Origin: Arachnopeziza araneosa
Lineage: Eukaryota; Ascomycota; Leotiomycetes; Helotiales; Arachnopezizaceae
Reading direction: 5' to 3'
Length of the DNA: 64,000 bases
Assembly: GCA_003988855.1 (NCBI GenBank)
Contig: QYAI01000107.1
Location: forward strand, 62,001-126,000
Shown here: positions 34,391 through 47,014 of the stretch, one piece after another
How the letters are laid out: each line of letters starts with the position of its first letter
Position numbering within the stretch: position 1 is the stretch's first letter
Program-made: the position numbers and the translations under genes
Notes under the pieces: generated by a model
Told to the model about the DNA's origin: nothing
Database searches by the model: none
What the model saw: the letters and a program-made list of their open reading frames with translations, nothing else

Positions 34391-36415
34391 TCAAGTCTCA
34401 ACCCTCCAGAATGCATCCCCGTCCAAGCGATTCCGGATCTTGTACTTCAATTCCGCATCCTCGATCCTGGTCTTGACAGTCCAGTGCATCGCCGGTTCCA
34501 GCTCGCGAATCGCCCGGTACCTCCCCATGTTGAACGCAACGACCTTGGTCCACTCCCCGCTCGGAGCGTCTTTCTTCTGGACGCGGACTTTGACGGGCCA
34601 GAACTCTAAGACCCACCATCCTTTTGCGATGGTGAGTTGGTCGCTTACTTTGCAGGCGGCGTCAAAATGATCTTCAACGTGTTCGGGGAGGAGGTCGAAG
34701 TTGGGGTTCCATTTTGGAGATTTGCTGCTGCTGTGTTGAGTTTGATTTGTATTGTGATTCTGATCTGGAGAGTCCTCGGGTCGGAAATGCGTGGGTGCAG
34801 ACTCGTTATCTGCGCTCTCGGAACCCTTATTCTTTTTCTTCTCGTCAATGACGCCCAGAGCGGTGCTTCGGCGTCGGATAGGAGGGAGTTCGCCTTTTAC
34901 TTTGCATTCAAGAGCGGCGGGGCTTGGTCCTACAACTGGGCGTCCGAGATCTCGGTAGACGGGCCAGAGGGTAGGGACGTCTAAGCCTGTCTCGGCGAGA
35001 GCGGCGGTGGAAAAGAGGATGCCGGTTTCGCACTCAAAACATTGGCGGATCATCCAGCGGAGTGGAATCCGAGAGAGCATGTGGCGCTCTTTGTTGAGCT
35101 CAGAACCACCGCCCACATCACAGTGGCAGCCTGCAAACTAAGGTGCGAGGTGAGTCTAATTTGAAAAGAAAGGAGAGGGATATTTAGACTCACCCATATT
35201 TCTTTGACGTCTGTCTTGGGTTTATGGCCCATGTGGCAGTCTTGTTCTGAGGCAATGGCATCTTCTTGAGTCTCAGTCTTCTCTTCCAGTTCCTTCTCCT
35301 TTTTAGAACGAAAGAGTGCCGGCTTTGGAATTTTGGAGGATTCATGTTCCGGTTTTGGACCAGAACTAAAATAGGATCCTATAATGCGCTTTAAACTGAC
35401 TGTTGACTTGCCTATTTGATCCACATGTTTTAATATCTGGCCTTGTGCCGCAGGATTTTCTTGTTGCCACTGACAGACTTTGAATTTTGCTCGATGCTCA
35501 TCCAGCGCCATCGCATGTCTGAAATAAGCAATGGAGTTAGTAGGACTCTTGCTGAACGGTAGTTTCCTCGGAATGAATCCAACAGAGGCAACGCAGTCCC
35601 ATACTCCGACGAAATACACGCTAACGTTAATGCAGAACGTGCGCTTGAATTCCCGGCTCATGTCCCATCCTTCCTGTGTGTCGTTCTTGAAGAATTCATA
35701 CGCGAACCGAACCTGCGCAGTGTTGTGTGCTGGGAGAAGTCCTACTTTATGAAGCATTCCTGTCAAGCAACGGACTGTGTATGCTCCTCTTGAGAAACCT
35801 AAGAGGCAGATTCGGTCTCCTTCTTTGTAATTTTGCATTAAAAATTGGTAGGCGTCTCTGACGTGGACGCCGAGTCCAGATCCCACCGCCATGTCAACGG
35901 CAGCTGATATGCCATTTGTTAAGCCAGAGCCGTTGTAGGTCCCAATGCCAGATTGATAGTAGGTAATTTGGGAAGGGTCGTCCTTCTTGAGACATGCGAC
36001 AAAGTTCACGACATTGCTGTTGTCGTTGTCGAAGCTGTCGCCGGTGCCATCAAGACAGATGACAATGGTTCGACCTTGGGCAGGTGTTTCAGCTGATTTG
36101 GTGGCTCGAATGATTGAAGGGAACGCCAGAGGGTTTTCAACTGATGGAAGGGATTCTATTAGAGTTATGACTGAATCTTGGCGAGGCTTAGAAGTTCTCT
36201 CAGTGCAGGACTGGCAAGGGTATGAGTGCTTTCTCCACTGGAACCCCGAGAGTTAGCATTTCTTCTTTCGATGTGTTTGCGGGAAAAGGAAATTGAAAAT
36301 ATGCAGACCGTGACAGCCTATCGCGAAATTCCTCGACTTAGAAGCAAACATAAGAGAACAATTGATCGAGCTCGAGGATTCTTACTGGCGTGTGTGGGTA
36401 ATGATGCTGGCTCAT
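34391..36415 (-). CDS. DUF2235 (Tle1-like) alpha/beta hydrolase
   Basis: Exons 36415-36386, 36237-35194 and 35137-34391 give 606 residues. The tiny 10-codon first exon supplies the only in-frame ATG; the 148-nt intron has GTAAGA and a GCTAACTC branch. The DUF2235 landmarks are TIVICLDGTGDSFDND near 68, the nucleophile elbow LLGFSRGAYTVR with Ser at about 159, YFVGVWDCVASVG, and WFAGCHCDVGGG across the last splice with the expected Asp and His. The C-terminal third is low complexity (Lys/Ser/Asn-rich) then a WWVLEFWPVK segment. The family includes bacterial phospholipase effectors and many fungal proteins of unknown substrate. No signal peptide. Confidence 0.88.
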
Positions 36416-37668
36416 GATGAGATGCAGTGCAGAAGCTCTCGAGGGGGGCAAGCAGCCAAAACAAAGATGACAAGAATATGCAACGTTTTAGAGAGAGATA
36501 TGAACAGTCAAATCTCGTGTCAGATTGGAAATCAAGAGAGGGGATTCCTGCGAATATCAGGGAAATTGCATCCATCCCCCTCGGTCCGTACGCTAACTGA
36601 GAGAATTGCATCTGAGATGATCCTATCCCAGTAGTCATTGTTGATCTCAATTGATGTCCAACCACTGGCACGCGTATCATGCCACTGACTTCATCTCAGA
36701 TTCGATTGCAGTCGCCTCTTCACGGCTAGCCCCGAGTTCGTCGGTTTGACTGCCGCGGTTGTGAGACATAGCGACAAGTAACATTCCAGCTTGACCCCAT
36801 CTTGGGCTTGTCGATCTGCGCCCTCGATGGCGGGCTCCACTCACAAACAGTTCAGCGGTCAGGAGCACAAGAAGCGACCGACTACGCTTGGAATGGCATG
36901 GCGAGATCTGCATGGGCGGCATCTGGGGTGGGATCGTGCTGTCGATGGATTTAGACTTTTTCATCGCGTCTGCAGCAGCTCATCCGACGATTCGCAGTTG
37001 AGGGACGGGATGAGGGCCAGGGTGAGGATTCGCAGTCGGGATGTGTGGCTGGCTGCAACGATCAAAAAGTGGCTGGCTGAGCAGTGGGAGGGGATTTTGG
37101 TGTTGGTGTTGTGCTGGGATGGTCTCGGATGGGCGCCGTCTTCCCGCTCCAACCTCTTTAGTGGGGTACCAAGCTTCTTACCTGACCTGATCTGACCTGA
37201 ACCATCCTCAACACAGTCTCTCCGACTCTCGTGCTTCGGAGATCTCCTTCTTTCGTCCAACCTCCCCACCGCTGCCGTGGACCTCCGCAACGCTCGAGCA
37301 CGCTATTCGATAAGAGCCGTGCTCTGCAGAGCTGCTGCAAAGCCACCGAGACTCGAGCTCTCGTTCCAGCCGCGACTCGTTCATCGATCACACATGCACG
37401 TCGCTGCTTGGTGGCTGCGATGCCCCTCATCGTGGACCGCAAGAGTCCAATGGCAAGCTTCACATTGGAATCAAGTCAAGCATGGCGTTGCACAGCTGTC
37501 CTCCCACATCCAAGAGGGATTTGCAGAAGCAGGTGCCTGTCTCACGGCCAAATCATGCTCCCTCCCATTTCCGCATAAATCAAACAATTTCCCCTGTACT
37601 TCTGCTGGCCCTACTCGGATCGAATCTTCTTCCTCGCAGCTTCATTTCGAGCTACTACCAGAATAACA
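36416..37668. promoter_or_regulatory. Divergent promoter region between DUF2235 gene and ppo
   Basis: This 1.25-kb intergenic region separates two divergent genes. It has CT-rich stretches near 37200-37650, consistent with a long 5' leader for the oxygenase. Several overlapping frames exist but show no domain and are probably noise. Confidence 0.35.
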
Positions 37669-40600
37669 ATGGCTCCCACTACCATCAAGAGCCTGATTGG
37701 CACCATCAGGCGCAAGCCTTCCAGAGCTCCTGATGGCAAGACCGACCAACAGGCAACTCCCACGTTAGAGAAGACTTCCATTCTCCATGACCTTACTCAC
37801 TTGGGTATCAAGAATACCGCCACAGTTGCACAAGCCATTACCACACTTGCATCTGGAGAGCCGATGAATGACAAGGACGGACTACTCGAGAATGGCGTTG
37901 AAATGCTGCAATCTCTCCCTCTGAACAGTGGACTAAGTGAGCAGGTTTCCAATGACTTCATTGCCTTGTTGTGGAACGATCTTCCCCATCCACCACCGAC
38001 CATGGCTGGTCCAACAGCCAGATACAGACGCCATGATGGAGGTGGCAATAATCCATGGAATCCAGAGATTGGCAAGGCAGGAACACCCTATTCACGCAGT
38101 GTTCCACCTTCCAAACCCAAAGGCCCAAATCTTCCCGATGTGGAATTGGTTTACGAGCAGCTTCTCAAGCGTAGCGGACCATTTCGCAAGCATCCCTCAG
38201 GTCTGAACAGAATGTTCTTTTCATTTGCTACAATGGTCATTCACGAGTGCTTTCAAACCTCGAGAACAGATCCGTGGATCAATGAAACCTCCAGTTATGT
38301 CGACCTCAGCACTGTCTACGGAAATACCGACGTTGAGCAGAAGCGAGTCAGAACCTATGAGGATGGGAAAATTTTCCCTGATTCCATTGCTTCAGAGAGA
38401 ATCATGATGATGCCTCCTGGCGTTGTGACTGTCTGCCTCATGTTTTCGAGAAACCACAATCAAATTGCTGAGAACTTGTTGTCTGTCAATGAGGCTGGGA
38501 AATATAAGGCTTGGGGTACGCTGAATGACGACCAAAAGAAATGGTAAGTCGGCTATATCTACTACATTATCTCTCAGGGATCACATCTAATTAGCTCGAA
38601 CGTAGGCAAGATGAGGACATCTTCCAAATTTCTCGCAATATCAATGTTGGATTCTTCGCCTCAGTTGTCCTCCATGACTACGTCGCAGCCATCCTCAATA
38701 CCCCTCGCGCTAATTCGACATGGTCGCTGGATCTGGGAAAAGAGATCAAAAAAGACGGTGTTCGCGTTGAGCGAGGCATAGGAAATGTTGTCTCGGTTGA
38801 ATTCGCTGTCCTCTACCACTGGCACGCAGCTCTCAGCGCCGCAGATGACCGATGGATGGAATATATCATAAAGGATGCGCTACCTGAACTCAAGTCCTTG
38901 GACGATATGCAGGTGGATGATTACAAGAAGCTTATGAAAGTGGTTGGACATAAATTAATGGCAGTTGAACCAAAGCAATGGACTTTTGGAGGTCTAGAGA
39001 GAGGTCCAGATGGCAGATTCAGCGATGCGGACCTAGCAAAGATCGTCAAGGACTGCATTGAAGAGCCTGCACATGCTTTTGGTGCTCATGGTACACCTGC
39101 CAGTTTGAAGGTCGTGGACATCATGGGCCAGCTTCAAGCGAGAGATTTGTTCAACGTGTGCACGATGAATGAGTGAGTGCAAGTTCGTTTGCAAGAAGAA
39201 AAAAAGTTAATATCATTTAGATTCCGACGCTACCTCAACTTGCAACCATACAAGAGTTTCGAAGATTGGACTGAGGATAAAGATACTGCTCGTGCTGCAG
39301 AACTTCTCTATGGCCACATAGAGAATCTCGAGCTATATCCTGGTTTGATGGCAGAATGCACCAAGCCAGCGAGAGCTGGCAGTGGTGTCTGCCCAGGTCA
39401 AACAACTGGACGAGGTATTCTTGACGATGCAGTTGCCCTTGTCCGTGGCGATCGATTCCTCAGCTACGACTTCAATAGCACCACTCTAACCAACTGGGGA
39501 TTTGCAAAACTCGGCCAACTTCCACCTGGTGCTTACGGTGGGATGTTCCCTACTATGCTCTTCAATGGTCTTCCCGGTGAATTTACTGGAACTTCCTCTT
39601 ACGCTCTTCTACCCTTCTACACACCTACTGCGGCAAAGGAAATCTTGAGGAAAAACAAAGTGATTGATAAGTATGATTTGGAAAGACCAGCAAGTGGCAT
39701 GGAGGTTGTCGGTATCTACACCCACGAGGGCTGCAAGAAAGTCTTTGATGACCGCGAGAACTTCCGTGTCATGTACCAGAGAGCTATCAGACAATGCACT
39801 GACGGTCACGATTTCATGATCGGCTGGGATGATGCTGCTCGTCACGACCCCCGCTCCTCCGTCCTACACAAGGTCTTGTTTGAAGAAGGATTCGAAGCCA
39901 ACGTAACTAAGTTCTTCCGCACCAACGTTGTCAAGCTCATAAAAAGCCATTCATTGAAATACCACGGCAGTCGCCGTTCCCTTGACGTCGTCCGGGATGT
40001 CACAAATGTCACGCCAATCCTGTGGCTCGCAGAACGATTTGCGATTCCGCTGAAAACCATTGAACGACCGCATGGCCTCCTCACCATCAACGACGCCTTT
40101 ACTGCTTACCTCGTCCTCTTCATGTACCAATCATTCAACATCATTCCTGCCAACGAATGGAAGCTACGCGATGGAGCTCTCCTCGCCGCACCCGCGCTCC
40201 GAGCCATTTTTGAAGCACACCTCAGGACCCAAGCAGGGCTCACCGAGGGTATCGTTGACTGGCTAGCCAAGGGTTCGGCTTTTGAAGTCAATCCTGTCGC
40301 TGACCGTCTCTACCACGCTCTCAACGACACCAAACTACCCATCGGTGACCTGGTCGGCGATTGCATTGGCATGGGTGCTCCCGTTGCCGGAAACATCACC
40401 CAGCAAGCATCTCTTCTCATCGACCTATACCTCACCGAAGGCTATGAGAAATACAAAGCACGCATCGTGGAGCTGGCACACTTAGAAACCCCAGAAGCAG
40501 AACGCGAACTCCAAGGTTTCGTCTTCGAGGGGATGCGTCTCGCAGGCGTCGTTCCCGGTCTTCCTCGTGTAGCAGCTAAAGATATCACTATTGTCGACGG

Positions 40601-40967
40601 TGCTCGCGGGCCTGTGGAGATCAAAGCTGGCCACACGGTTCTGGTCGCTGTCTCCAAAGCAGCCATGGATCCCGAGCAGTTTCCCAATCCAGAAATTATC
40701 GACCCGCATCGTCCATTCGAGAAATACATCCTCCTAGGACACGGGTTGCATTTCTGTTTTGGCGCTCGACTCATCGGTGTCAGTCTTGCGGCAACACTGA
40801 AGGAGGTATTCAAGCTGAAGAACTTAAGAAGAGCCAAGGGTAGACAGGGCCATTTCAGTACGGTGATCCATGAGTTTGCCGGCGTGAGTATGAGACTTTA
40901 TCTCGATGCCAATTCGGCCGAGAGCCCGATACCGACGACGTTGACGGTGGAGTACGATGAGGAATAA
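37669..40967 (+). CDS. ppo: Psi-producing oxygenase (heme dioxygenase plus P450 domain)
   Basis: Exons 37669-38543, 38606-39172 and 39221-40967 give 1062 residues, the usual Ppo length. The N-terminal peroxidase-like dioxygenase has the helix FATMVIHECFQTSR (His near 190), SSYVDLSTVYGNT, and the catalytic Tyr with proximal heme His in FAVLYHWHAAL near 361-364. The C-terminal P450-like domain has the E-x-x-R helix (FEGMRLAG near 917) and a heme-ligand loop LGHGLHFCFGARL with Cys near 991. The cysteine favours an active P450 isomerase as in PpoA over PpoC-type copies that lack it. Ppo enzymes turn linoleic acid into hydroxy- and dihydroxy-oxylipins (psi factors) that balance asexual and sexual development and signalling to hosts. 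Confidence 0.93.
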
Positions 40968-41981
40968 GGAGCATGAATGGTGAGTTTTACAGGATGCAGG
41001 GAAAAGGGGTAATGATGAGAGTAGGATAAGAGAAGGAGATTATACCAGTATGCGAAAGAGTCGAGGAGAATCTCATGATACCTATTGGGATGGAATTTGT
41101 AATGAGGATGCGAATACTAGGATATAAAGAAAGCAGCCATTTATCACCACGTAAAAGGTAACTCTTCTATTCTTTACGCTCTGTAAAGTTAATATTCGTG
41201 ACTCTTCAGACATCTTCTCGATTCTCACTTCCTATATTTGTTCCGTTTCAATATAGAGTACGTGGATAGGACTCTGTTGACAGGCTGAAAGAGGACGCAA
41301 CCAAGCACTCGAGGAATCTCACTCTACCCTTCCCAGAGTCCACGCCAACTCAATTCGCCCATCTGTTCTAGCCTCTGGATGCACGCACGAACACGAGCCG
41401 TTTGAGTGATGGCTTGCTTGGTCGGGTTGGGATTGCATGCCCATGACCGATGCGAGGACGGTGATCAGGGGATCAGCTCTGCGCTTTGCATGCTGTGGGT
41501 CGGTGGGTTTGAATACAGCACTTGTGGTTACACCGTGTAAGGGAGAGAGGTGTGGTTGATCTATGTTGGCTGGCTTTGGGATGAAGGTGTGAAGATCTAG
41601 TGCTGAAGATGGTCTCCAGTATATAATCACTGATGATAAGGATGGCCTCTTTTGAAGAGAGCAAAAGATTATTCTTGTGTGAGTTATGGATACATATATA
41701 TATAGACTTACTAGACATATTTTATAAACATTATGTATGTATTAGAGATGCCACCGAGTGAATGACCCACTGTTATGGACACGTCACTATCAGCTTTCAT
41801 CAACACCCTTTTCTCATAAGATACGAGCGATTCCCACCAATCATATCATTCATCCATTCTCGTATATGCCAATCAAATACCATATTTGACTGTCCATCAT
41901 CACGGCCGTATCTCGTCTCAATACCTCATCCTGGAACATGTTTCCCAAGGGTATCATCACACTATGAACAGCTTATTTGGT
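40968..41981. other. Spacer between convergent genes
   Basis: About 1 kb between 3' ends. Small frames at 41319-41718 (minus) have no features. A TA-rich microsatellite lies at about 41693-41703. Confidence 0.35.
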
Positions 41982-42943
41982 TTAAGCATATTCATCCTTG
42001 ACTCTTCTTTGGCTCTCATTATCGACGAAGCTCCCGCGAGCACTCTTTCGACTCCGTTGTCTGCGGAAGGAACTTTGTCTCCCGCCGCCGAATCCATTCA
42101 CGGGTGCAGCGCGTGTGTGGTCAACACGTTCACGCCGACCACCAAGGCCACAGCCACAGAATAGGAGAACAGAGGCGATTAATATAGCGGCCCAGGCACC
42201 CCAGGTCCAGCCGAAGGCGTAGCGGCCGAGGGAAGCAGTATGGCCTTGAGCACGGAAGGCATTGCGGAGTTTGACAAATGTTGCACTAGGGAAGTTAGTC
42301 TTGATTCAATCATTTAGCACTAAGCCCAAAAAAGTCTTACGTCATGAGTGCTGCTGCGAAAGAGTAGAAGAATAGAGCAGCCATGGCTAGAAGGCCTGAG
42401 AAGCCAGATCCGAGACGGCTGAAGGGAGCCACGAGAGAAAAGAGGAATGCAAATGCAGTCAGGACGAGGGAGATAAGGTACAGAACCCAGCCAAAGCGCC
42501 ACATATAGAAGTAGTATGTATCAGTTGTACCCTTGGCATGATGTCTGTAAAAGAACTGTCAGCTCACAACTCCACATCTCATTGAAGGTTTCAGCATACC
42601 CAATAACAGAAGGAGGTGCGCCAGCGGTATTGCCAACCCATGCATACCCAATTGGCAGACCTGGCACAGGCTTTCCACAATCCAGGTTTCCTGGACCGCA
42701 CACATAGAAGTATGTCCATTGTGATACTGGTCGTGCGCCCGTGATGGCTGAGGTATTGGCCTGGAGGAAGTATGTCTTTTTGAGCGGTGTTACGTTGGCG
42801 ACACCACTTAGGACGACGAAGAACATGAAAAGAAGCGCAGTCGCAAGGAGGATGAGGGATACAATTCCCAAGCCACCGCCTGCGCGATTGATTAGCATAA
42901 CGTCGTGGATTTATGGAGTAGAAGACGTACGAGTTTTAGCCAT
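41982..42943 (-). CDS. Sur7/PalI-family four-transmembrane protein
   Basis: Four exons: 42943-42931 (13 nt), 42879-42600, 42544-42341, 42285-41982; introns of 51, 55 and 55 nt with GTACGT, GTATGC and GTAAGA donors give 266 residues. The layout is that of fungal Sur7: a transmembrane helix near 8-30 (GIVSLILLATALLFMFFVVL), a large extracellular loop with two Cys (VCGPGNLDC) and a Trp-Thr-Tyr-Phe block, then three helices near 108-130, 138-160 and 184-206, and a basic tail (RRQSSFRRQRS-like). Sur7 proteins sit in eisosomes of the plasma membrane and influence wall and endocytic organisation. Function is inferred from this topology. Confidence 0.8.
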
Positions 42944-43332
42944 TGCGGGTAGAGGTATTAGGTTTAATTATTAGAGGGCGGATTGTGAATGACGATGATG
43001 GCTTTATAATAGGGATTGTCAGTACAGTCATTTCCAGAGCCAAGAGAAGAGTCAAACAGCATGCGAGACAAACCGACCTTTCTTATCAAATGACCTCAGT
43101 TCTCTGTACAACAACGCTGTAATTGAATGGTGAATAGAGGAGTGAGGGGAGGAGGTTGGAACGGAGTGATAAAGGCACTGACTCTGCTAGCTCTGGAGGA
43201 ATCAGGCCACGGAGTGGTGGGAGCAGCTTTGTCGATGATGTTGCAGGAGAAAATGAAAACGGTGATGGGTTGACAGATGATGACGCTGTTTCCTCGGTAG
43301 ACAATGGTCTATTCCGTATGCAGCTAGTGGGA
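42944..43332. other. Region upstream of the Sur7 gene and left of the transposon
   Basis: It holds the Sur7-family promoter. A 72-codon minus-strand frame at 43086-43304, rich in Ser/Pro/Leu, has no ATG and stops 28 bp from the transposon end; it may be an exon of a gene disrupted by the insertion, but this is speculative. Confidence 0.3.
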
Positions 43333-43529
43333 CAGTTCCCAAGTGACTATTCACGTGATCAACATCCTGTTGGATTTTGTTGCAAATCGCATCACAGTCA
43401 AATGCAGCTAAGACTTTTTGGCAGGGTCTACTACAATCCTGCAGCTGAGGTGGTGCAAAAAGTCAAGACCCCCCCTTCCTAGCAAGCCACACCACGCTAC
43501 CCCGAAGTAGCCTTGTTGATATCGCTGCT
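43333..43529. repeat. Left terminal inverted repeat
   Basis: About 197 bp, matching the reverse complement of 44646-44853. It includes a poly-C tract at about 43470-43477 and ends inside near GATATCGCTGCT. Mismatches are few, so the element is young or has been homogenised. Confidence 0.8.
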
Positions 43530-43541
43530 CTTATATTACTT

Positions 43542-44594
43542 CTAATATTTTGTATACCACCCTTTTGCCTCAATTACAGCTTCTACTCTATTACTCATTA
43601 TTGTAGCTAATCTATACAAAATTCCATTATTAATATTATGCCACGCTTCTTGAGCTCCTTGAATTGATGCGTCTAGTGTTGCGTCTGTATCAGGAGCATG
43701 CTCTAACTCAGGGTGTAGCCTATACAACTTTACTTTCATCAAAGCCCACAAGTTCTCAATAGGATTTAAATCCGGAGAAAAAGAAGGCCAAGTCATTATA
43801 CGAATCCTTATTTCTCGTAGAATATCAACAACAATACGGCCTCTGTGTACTCCTACGCCATCATGCATAAATCCTCCTTCTTCAACTATAATCTCAGGCA
43901 AGAAAGCCTGATATAACGCTCGGATTACCCACGAAGTTACACCTTCACGAGGAGCTAACGGATCTCCGTCAAGAGGAACTGAACCTGTTCGTCTGTTGTG
44001 TCCAAAAGCAGCCCAAAGCATCTTCTTAACACCTTTGCCAGAGCAAAGTACAGGTTGTATATCTTGTTGACGTATCTGATCTCGAGGGCGTACAAACGTC
44101 CACACAGGCTTCACACCTACTCCTCTCTCCACTGTACACTCGTCAGACCACGAGACTTTCATCCAGTCGTTTAAAGTATATGCCTGATGTCTAATAGCCC
44201 ATTGAAGTCGTGCTTCTGCATGTTCAGGCGTAAGATGCGGGCGTTTCTTCTGTATCTATTTCTTCTTGTTCATCTCTCGCAGAAGTTGTTGAAGGCTTCG
44301 TTTCTTGCAATCGTCGTTAACTTCGCGAAGGAGGTCTCGCATTTTAATATAAGTATTCGAATTAGTAACAACATCGTATACGTGGTCGCGTTGTTCTTCT
44401 GTAAGAGCGTGAGGGCGACCTGATCGCAGCTTCGAGGTACAATCTGTCTGTGTTTTGCTGCGTCGAATAATTCCTTTAATTGTAGAAAGCGGGATTTCAG
44501 GGTGTTTGTTGTGGATACGTTTCGCGCTCCATTGAATAGAAGAGAGCTCGCAGATACGAGCTCTTAATTGAAGAGAAGTCTCCTTTCGTAGCAT
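43542..44594 (-). pseudogene. Tc1-like transposase with internal TAG
   Basis: From ATG 44594 the frame encodes a helix-turn-helix region (RARICELSSIQWSAKRIHNKHPE..., then SGRPHALTEEQR) and stops at TAG 44256-44258. The same frame stays open to 43542: KKRPHLTPEHAEARLQWAI, then WSDECTVERG (first Asp), FMHDGVGVHRG (second Asp) and FSPDLNPIENLWALMK, in which the SPD Asp through NPIE carries the terminal Glu. Relatives usually have a hydrophobic residue, often Trp, at the stop position. One TGG to TAG change accounts for it. An upstream frame at 44497-44724 may belong to the N-terminus through another lesion. Confidence 0.83.
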
Positions 44595-44645
44595 TGCAAA
44601 TAGCCTCAAAAAGTGTGTTGTTCTTGGTAGGAATCAGTGAAAAAG

Positions 44646-44853
44646 CAGCGATATCAGCAAGGCTACTTCGGGGTAGCGTGGTGTGGCTTGCCAGGAAGGG
44701 GGGGGTCTTGACTTTTTGCACCACCTCAGCTGCAGGATTGCTGCAGGATTGTAGTAGACCCTGCCAAAAAGGTTTAGCTGCATTTGACTGTGAATGCGAT
44801 TTGCAACAAAATCCAATAGGATGTTGATCACGTGAATAGTCACTTGGGAACTG
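44646..44853. repeat. Right terminal inverted repeat
   Basis: About 208 bp. It differs from the left copy by a short tandem duplication (GCAGGATT repeated at about 44731-44750), a few substitutions and the G-run length near 44698-44705. Confidence 0.8.
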
Positions 44854-46175
44854 TAATTTTCGCTGTAGTATATCATGTCAAAAGCGCAATACAGACTCAC
44901 CCCAACCGCTTTGATCTAATGTCAAGTCAAAAGCAGCTGGGGAGGTAGGGAAGCAGTGTTGCAGATGGATGTCTCCTGTATAGATCACGTGAATAACCGG
45001 CTTTTGGTTTGAAGAAGAACAATGTTTTATATAGAGCTTATTCAGTTCTTCTATTCTTCCTTGGTATCATCATAGCGCAACAGCGGTAGAAGCTGCAATA
45101 GCCCTTCTGCCTCTCACTGAAGCAATACCATTCATCTACCTGAAACCAAAACATTTGTCCTCATAACTAACAGTTCCATTTCCAATCTTGTCCTCTCCCG
45201 TGTTGCCAAGTCATAGTATTATAGAGATCCTGTTCAATTATCCATTGAGTAATTCCAGTTCGCTGCACCACGGCTTCGCTCGAGAGGATGTGGATGCGTT
45301 AGTGCGAGCTTGCCAACAGCAACTTCTCAACTTGGATAATCATCGCTAGATGAAATACACTTTATCCTAGAACGAAACTTCAAGGTATATAACGACAGTG
45401 TTTGAGATTCAAAGAACTAATAACAAACAATAAACCCTGATGTGGGACTCGGAGCTTATCCAAGCTCCTGAGGGCCAGCTCTCAAGTCAACAGATCTACT
45501 GATCAGAGTGCGGCACCAATACCAAACCTCTGCATCCCCAAATCTCACCTTCCCGACTCAGCATGTGCTCATTGAGTGCTCAGTCTTGACTCTCAAATGC
45601 CCACGCTCCTTTCCCCTTCCAAAATCGACGGCGCGTAAGTGCAGCCAAAGCCACAATCTGATAGCGGCATCGCCTTGCATAAGACGTGCATTAACTCGTA
45701 TTGGCGATCCGAGCTGAAAAGCACATGTGTCAAGAACAGGTCCTCAGCAATTGCTTCGAGAAACAAATCGCTCTCTGCGAAAGCCACTTGACTCGAATGC
45801 ATAAAACATAGTCGTGAGTGAGAAGGGTTCCAGCATATCTCCAACAGCTCAGATCTGCGAAGGCAATTTCGCCTCGACGCCACTAGCACGGACCAATTGT
45901 CCTTTCTCGGGGGAACCTTAACTCCCTAGCCCTGATCTGGAATTCCTCCAGACTCAACTCCAGACCAAGAAACCAACCACCACTCCCACTCATCCCCATC
46001 CGAATCCCTTTCTTAGTCTCCTACACTCTACCGCCATATCGACCCTCATCCCTCACCCTCTGCGAACCCAGAATCAATCCAATTCCTGCCTGTTCAATAC
46101 GCGCTCGATTTCAAGACTTACGAGAGATCAAGGATTGTGGCCTCACGATTGATCGAGCGAGGATAGGCAGACATC
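44854..46175. other. Upstream region of rho3, right flank of the transposon
   Basis: This 1.3-kb stretch has no recognised gene. The minus frame at 45593-45889 has no conserved motif. TATATAGAG at 45028-45036 is a weak TATA candidate but is over 1 kb from the rho3 start. The last 300 bp are C- and CT-rich as in many fungal promoters. Confidence 0.35.
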
Positions 46176-47014
46176 ATGGTGTGCGGACTCGGAGGAAACA
46201 AGACCACGCAGAGGAAATTGGTATTACTGTACGTCCCGTTCCACGATGTTGACGCTTGTGGGCTGTGCGTGCGCAGCATAGATCCCCTGGCTAGATCAAC
46301 CATTGCTTTGCGGGATACTGATGTGAACAGCGGCGATGGAGCATGCGGCAAGACCTCTCTACTGAACGTATTTACAAGAGGGTAAGTAAATATCTCTTCC
46401 CTTCATCCCCCAGTCCAAGTTCGAATAATTGACTGAACACCACAGGTATTTCCCTACCGTCTACGAACCCACGGTCTTTGAGAATTATGTCCATGGTAAG
46501 CCAGTCTAGTACCTGCGGAAAGAAGAGAATAGAACTAATTCAAACAGATATCTTCGTCGACAACGTACACATCGAGCTCTCCCTGTGGGACACCGCAGGC
46601 CAAGAAGAATTCGATCGACTCCGCTCCCTCTCCTACGATGACACGCATTGCATCATGCTCTGTTTCTGTGTAGATTCTAAAGCCTCTCTTGAAAACGTCG
46701 AATCAAAATGGGTTGGAGAAATCGCCGAGAACTGCCAAGGGGTCAAGCTAGTCCTGGTTGCGCTGAAATGCGATGTTCGCGAACAAAACGAGGATGCTGA
46801 GGGTGGGGAGACAGGTACTACTACCGAGAAGAAGGATTTGATTAACTATGACGAGGGCTTAGCGGTCGCTAGGAGGATCAATGCGTTGAGATACCTAGAA
46901 TGCTCGGCGATGCGAAACCGTGGCGTCAACGAGGCGTTTACCGAAGCCGCGAGGGTAGCTCTCAGTGTGAAGCCGAATGGGGGGAAGGATGAGGGAAAGT
47001 GTAATATCATGTAA
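46176..47014 (+). CDS. rho3: Rho3-type small GTPase
   Basis: Four exons, 46176-46228, 46331-46381, 46446-46495 and 46548-47014 (introns 102, 64 and 52 nt), give 206 residues. MVCGLGGNKTTQRKLVLLGD is a Rho3-specific N-terminus. G1 is GDGACGKTS (19-27), with the P-loop rebuilt across the first intron. The switch I effector region is PTVYEPTVFENYV, G3 is WDTAGQEEFDRLR, the Rho insert is acidic (EQNEDAEGGETG) and G5 is ECSAM. The C-terminal CNIM is a CaaX box for prenylation and membrane anchoring. G4 is ALKCD instead of the usual TKxD, normal for Rho3. Rho3 directs polarised exocytosis and actin at hyphal tips. A core gene in an accessory-looking region. Confidence 0.95.

Larger units (their letters stand above)
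43333..44853 (-). mobile_element. Tc1/mariner-superfamily DNA transposon, about 1.5 kb, long inverted repeats
   Basis: Both ends begin ACAGTTCCCAAGTGAC (opposite strands) and stay near-identical inward for about 200 bp. Inside is one minus-strand transposase of DD34E type. The right end is bounded by TA outside CAGT, as expected for TA target duplication; the left flank reads GA, so one copy has mutated or the boundary differs by a base. The element is defective because the transposase has a stop codon. Confidence 0.85.

Noticed and set aside
42944..45000. A gene with the transposon inserted in its intron (exons near 43086-43304 and 44890-45000)
   Set aside because: A donor-like GTGAGT lies at the right flank, but neither side has an ATG or a recognisable protein, so the idea is unsupported.
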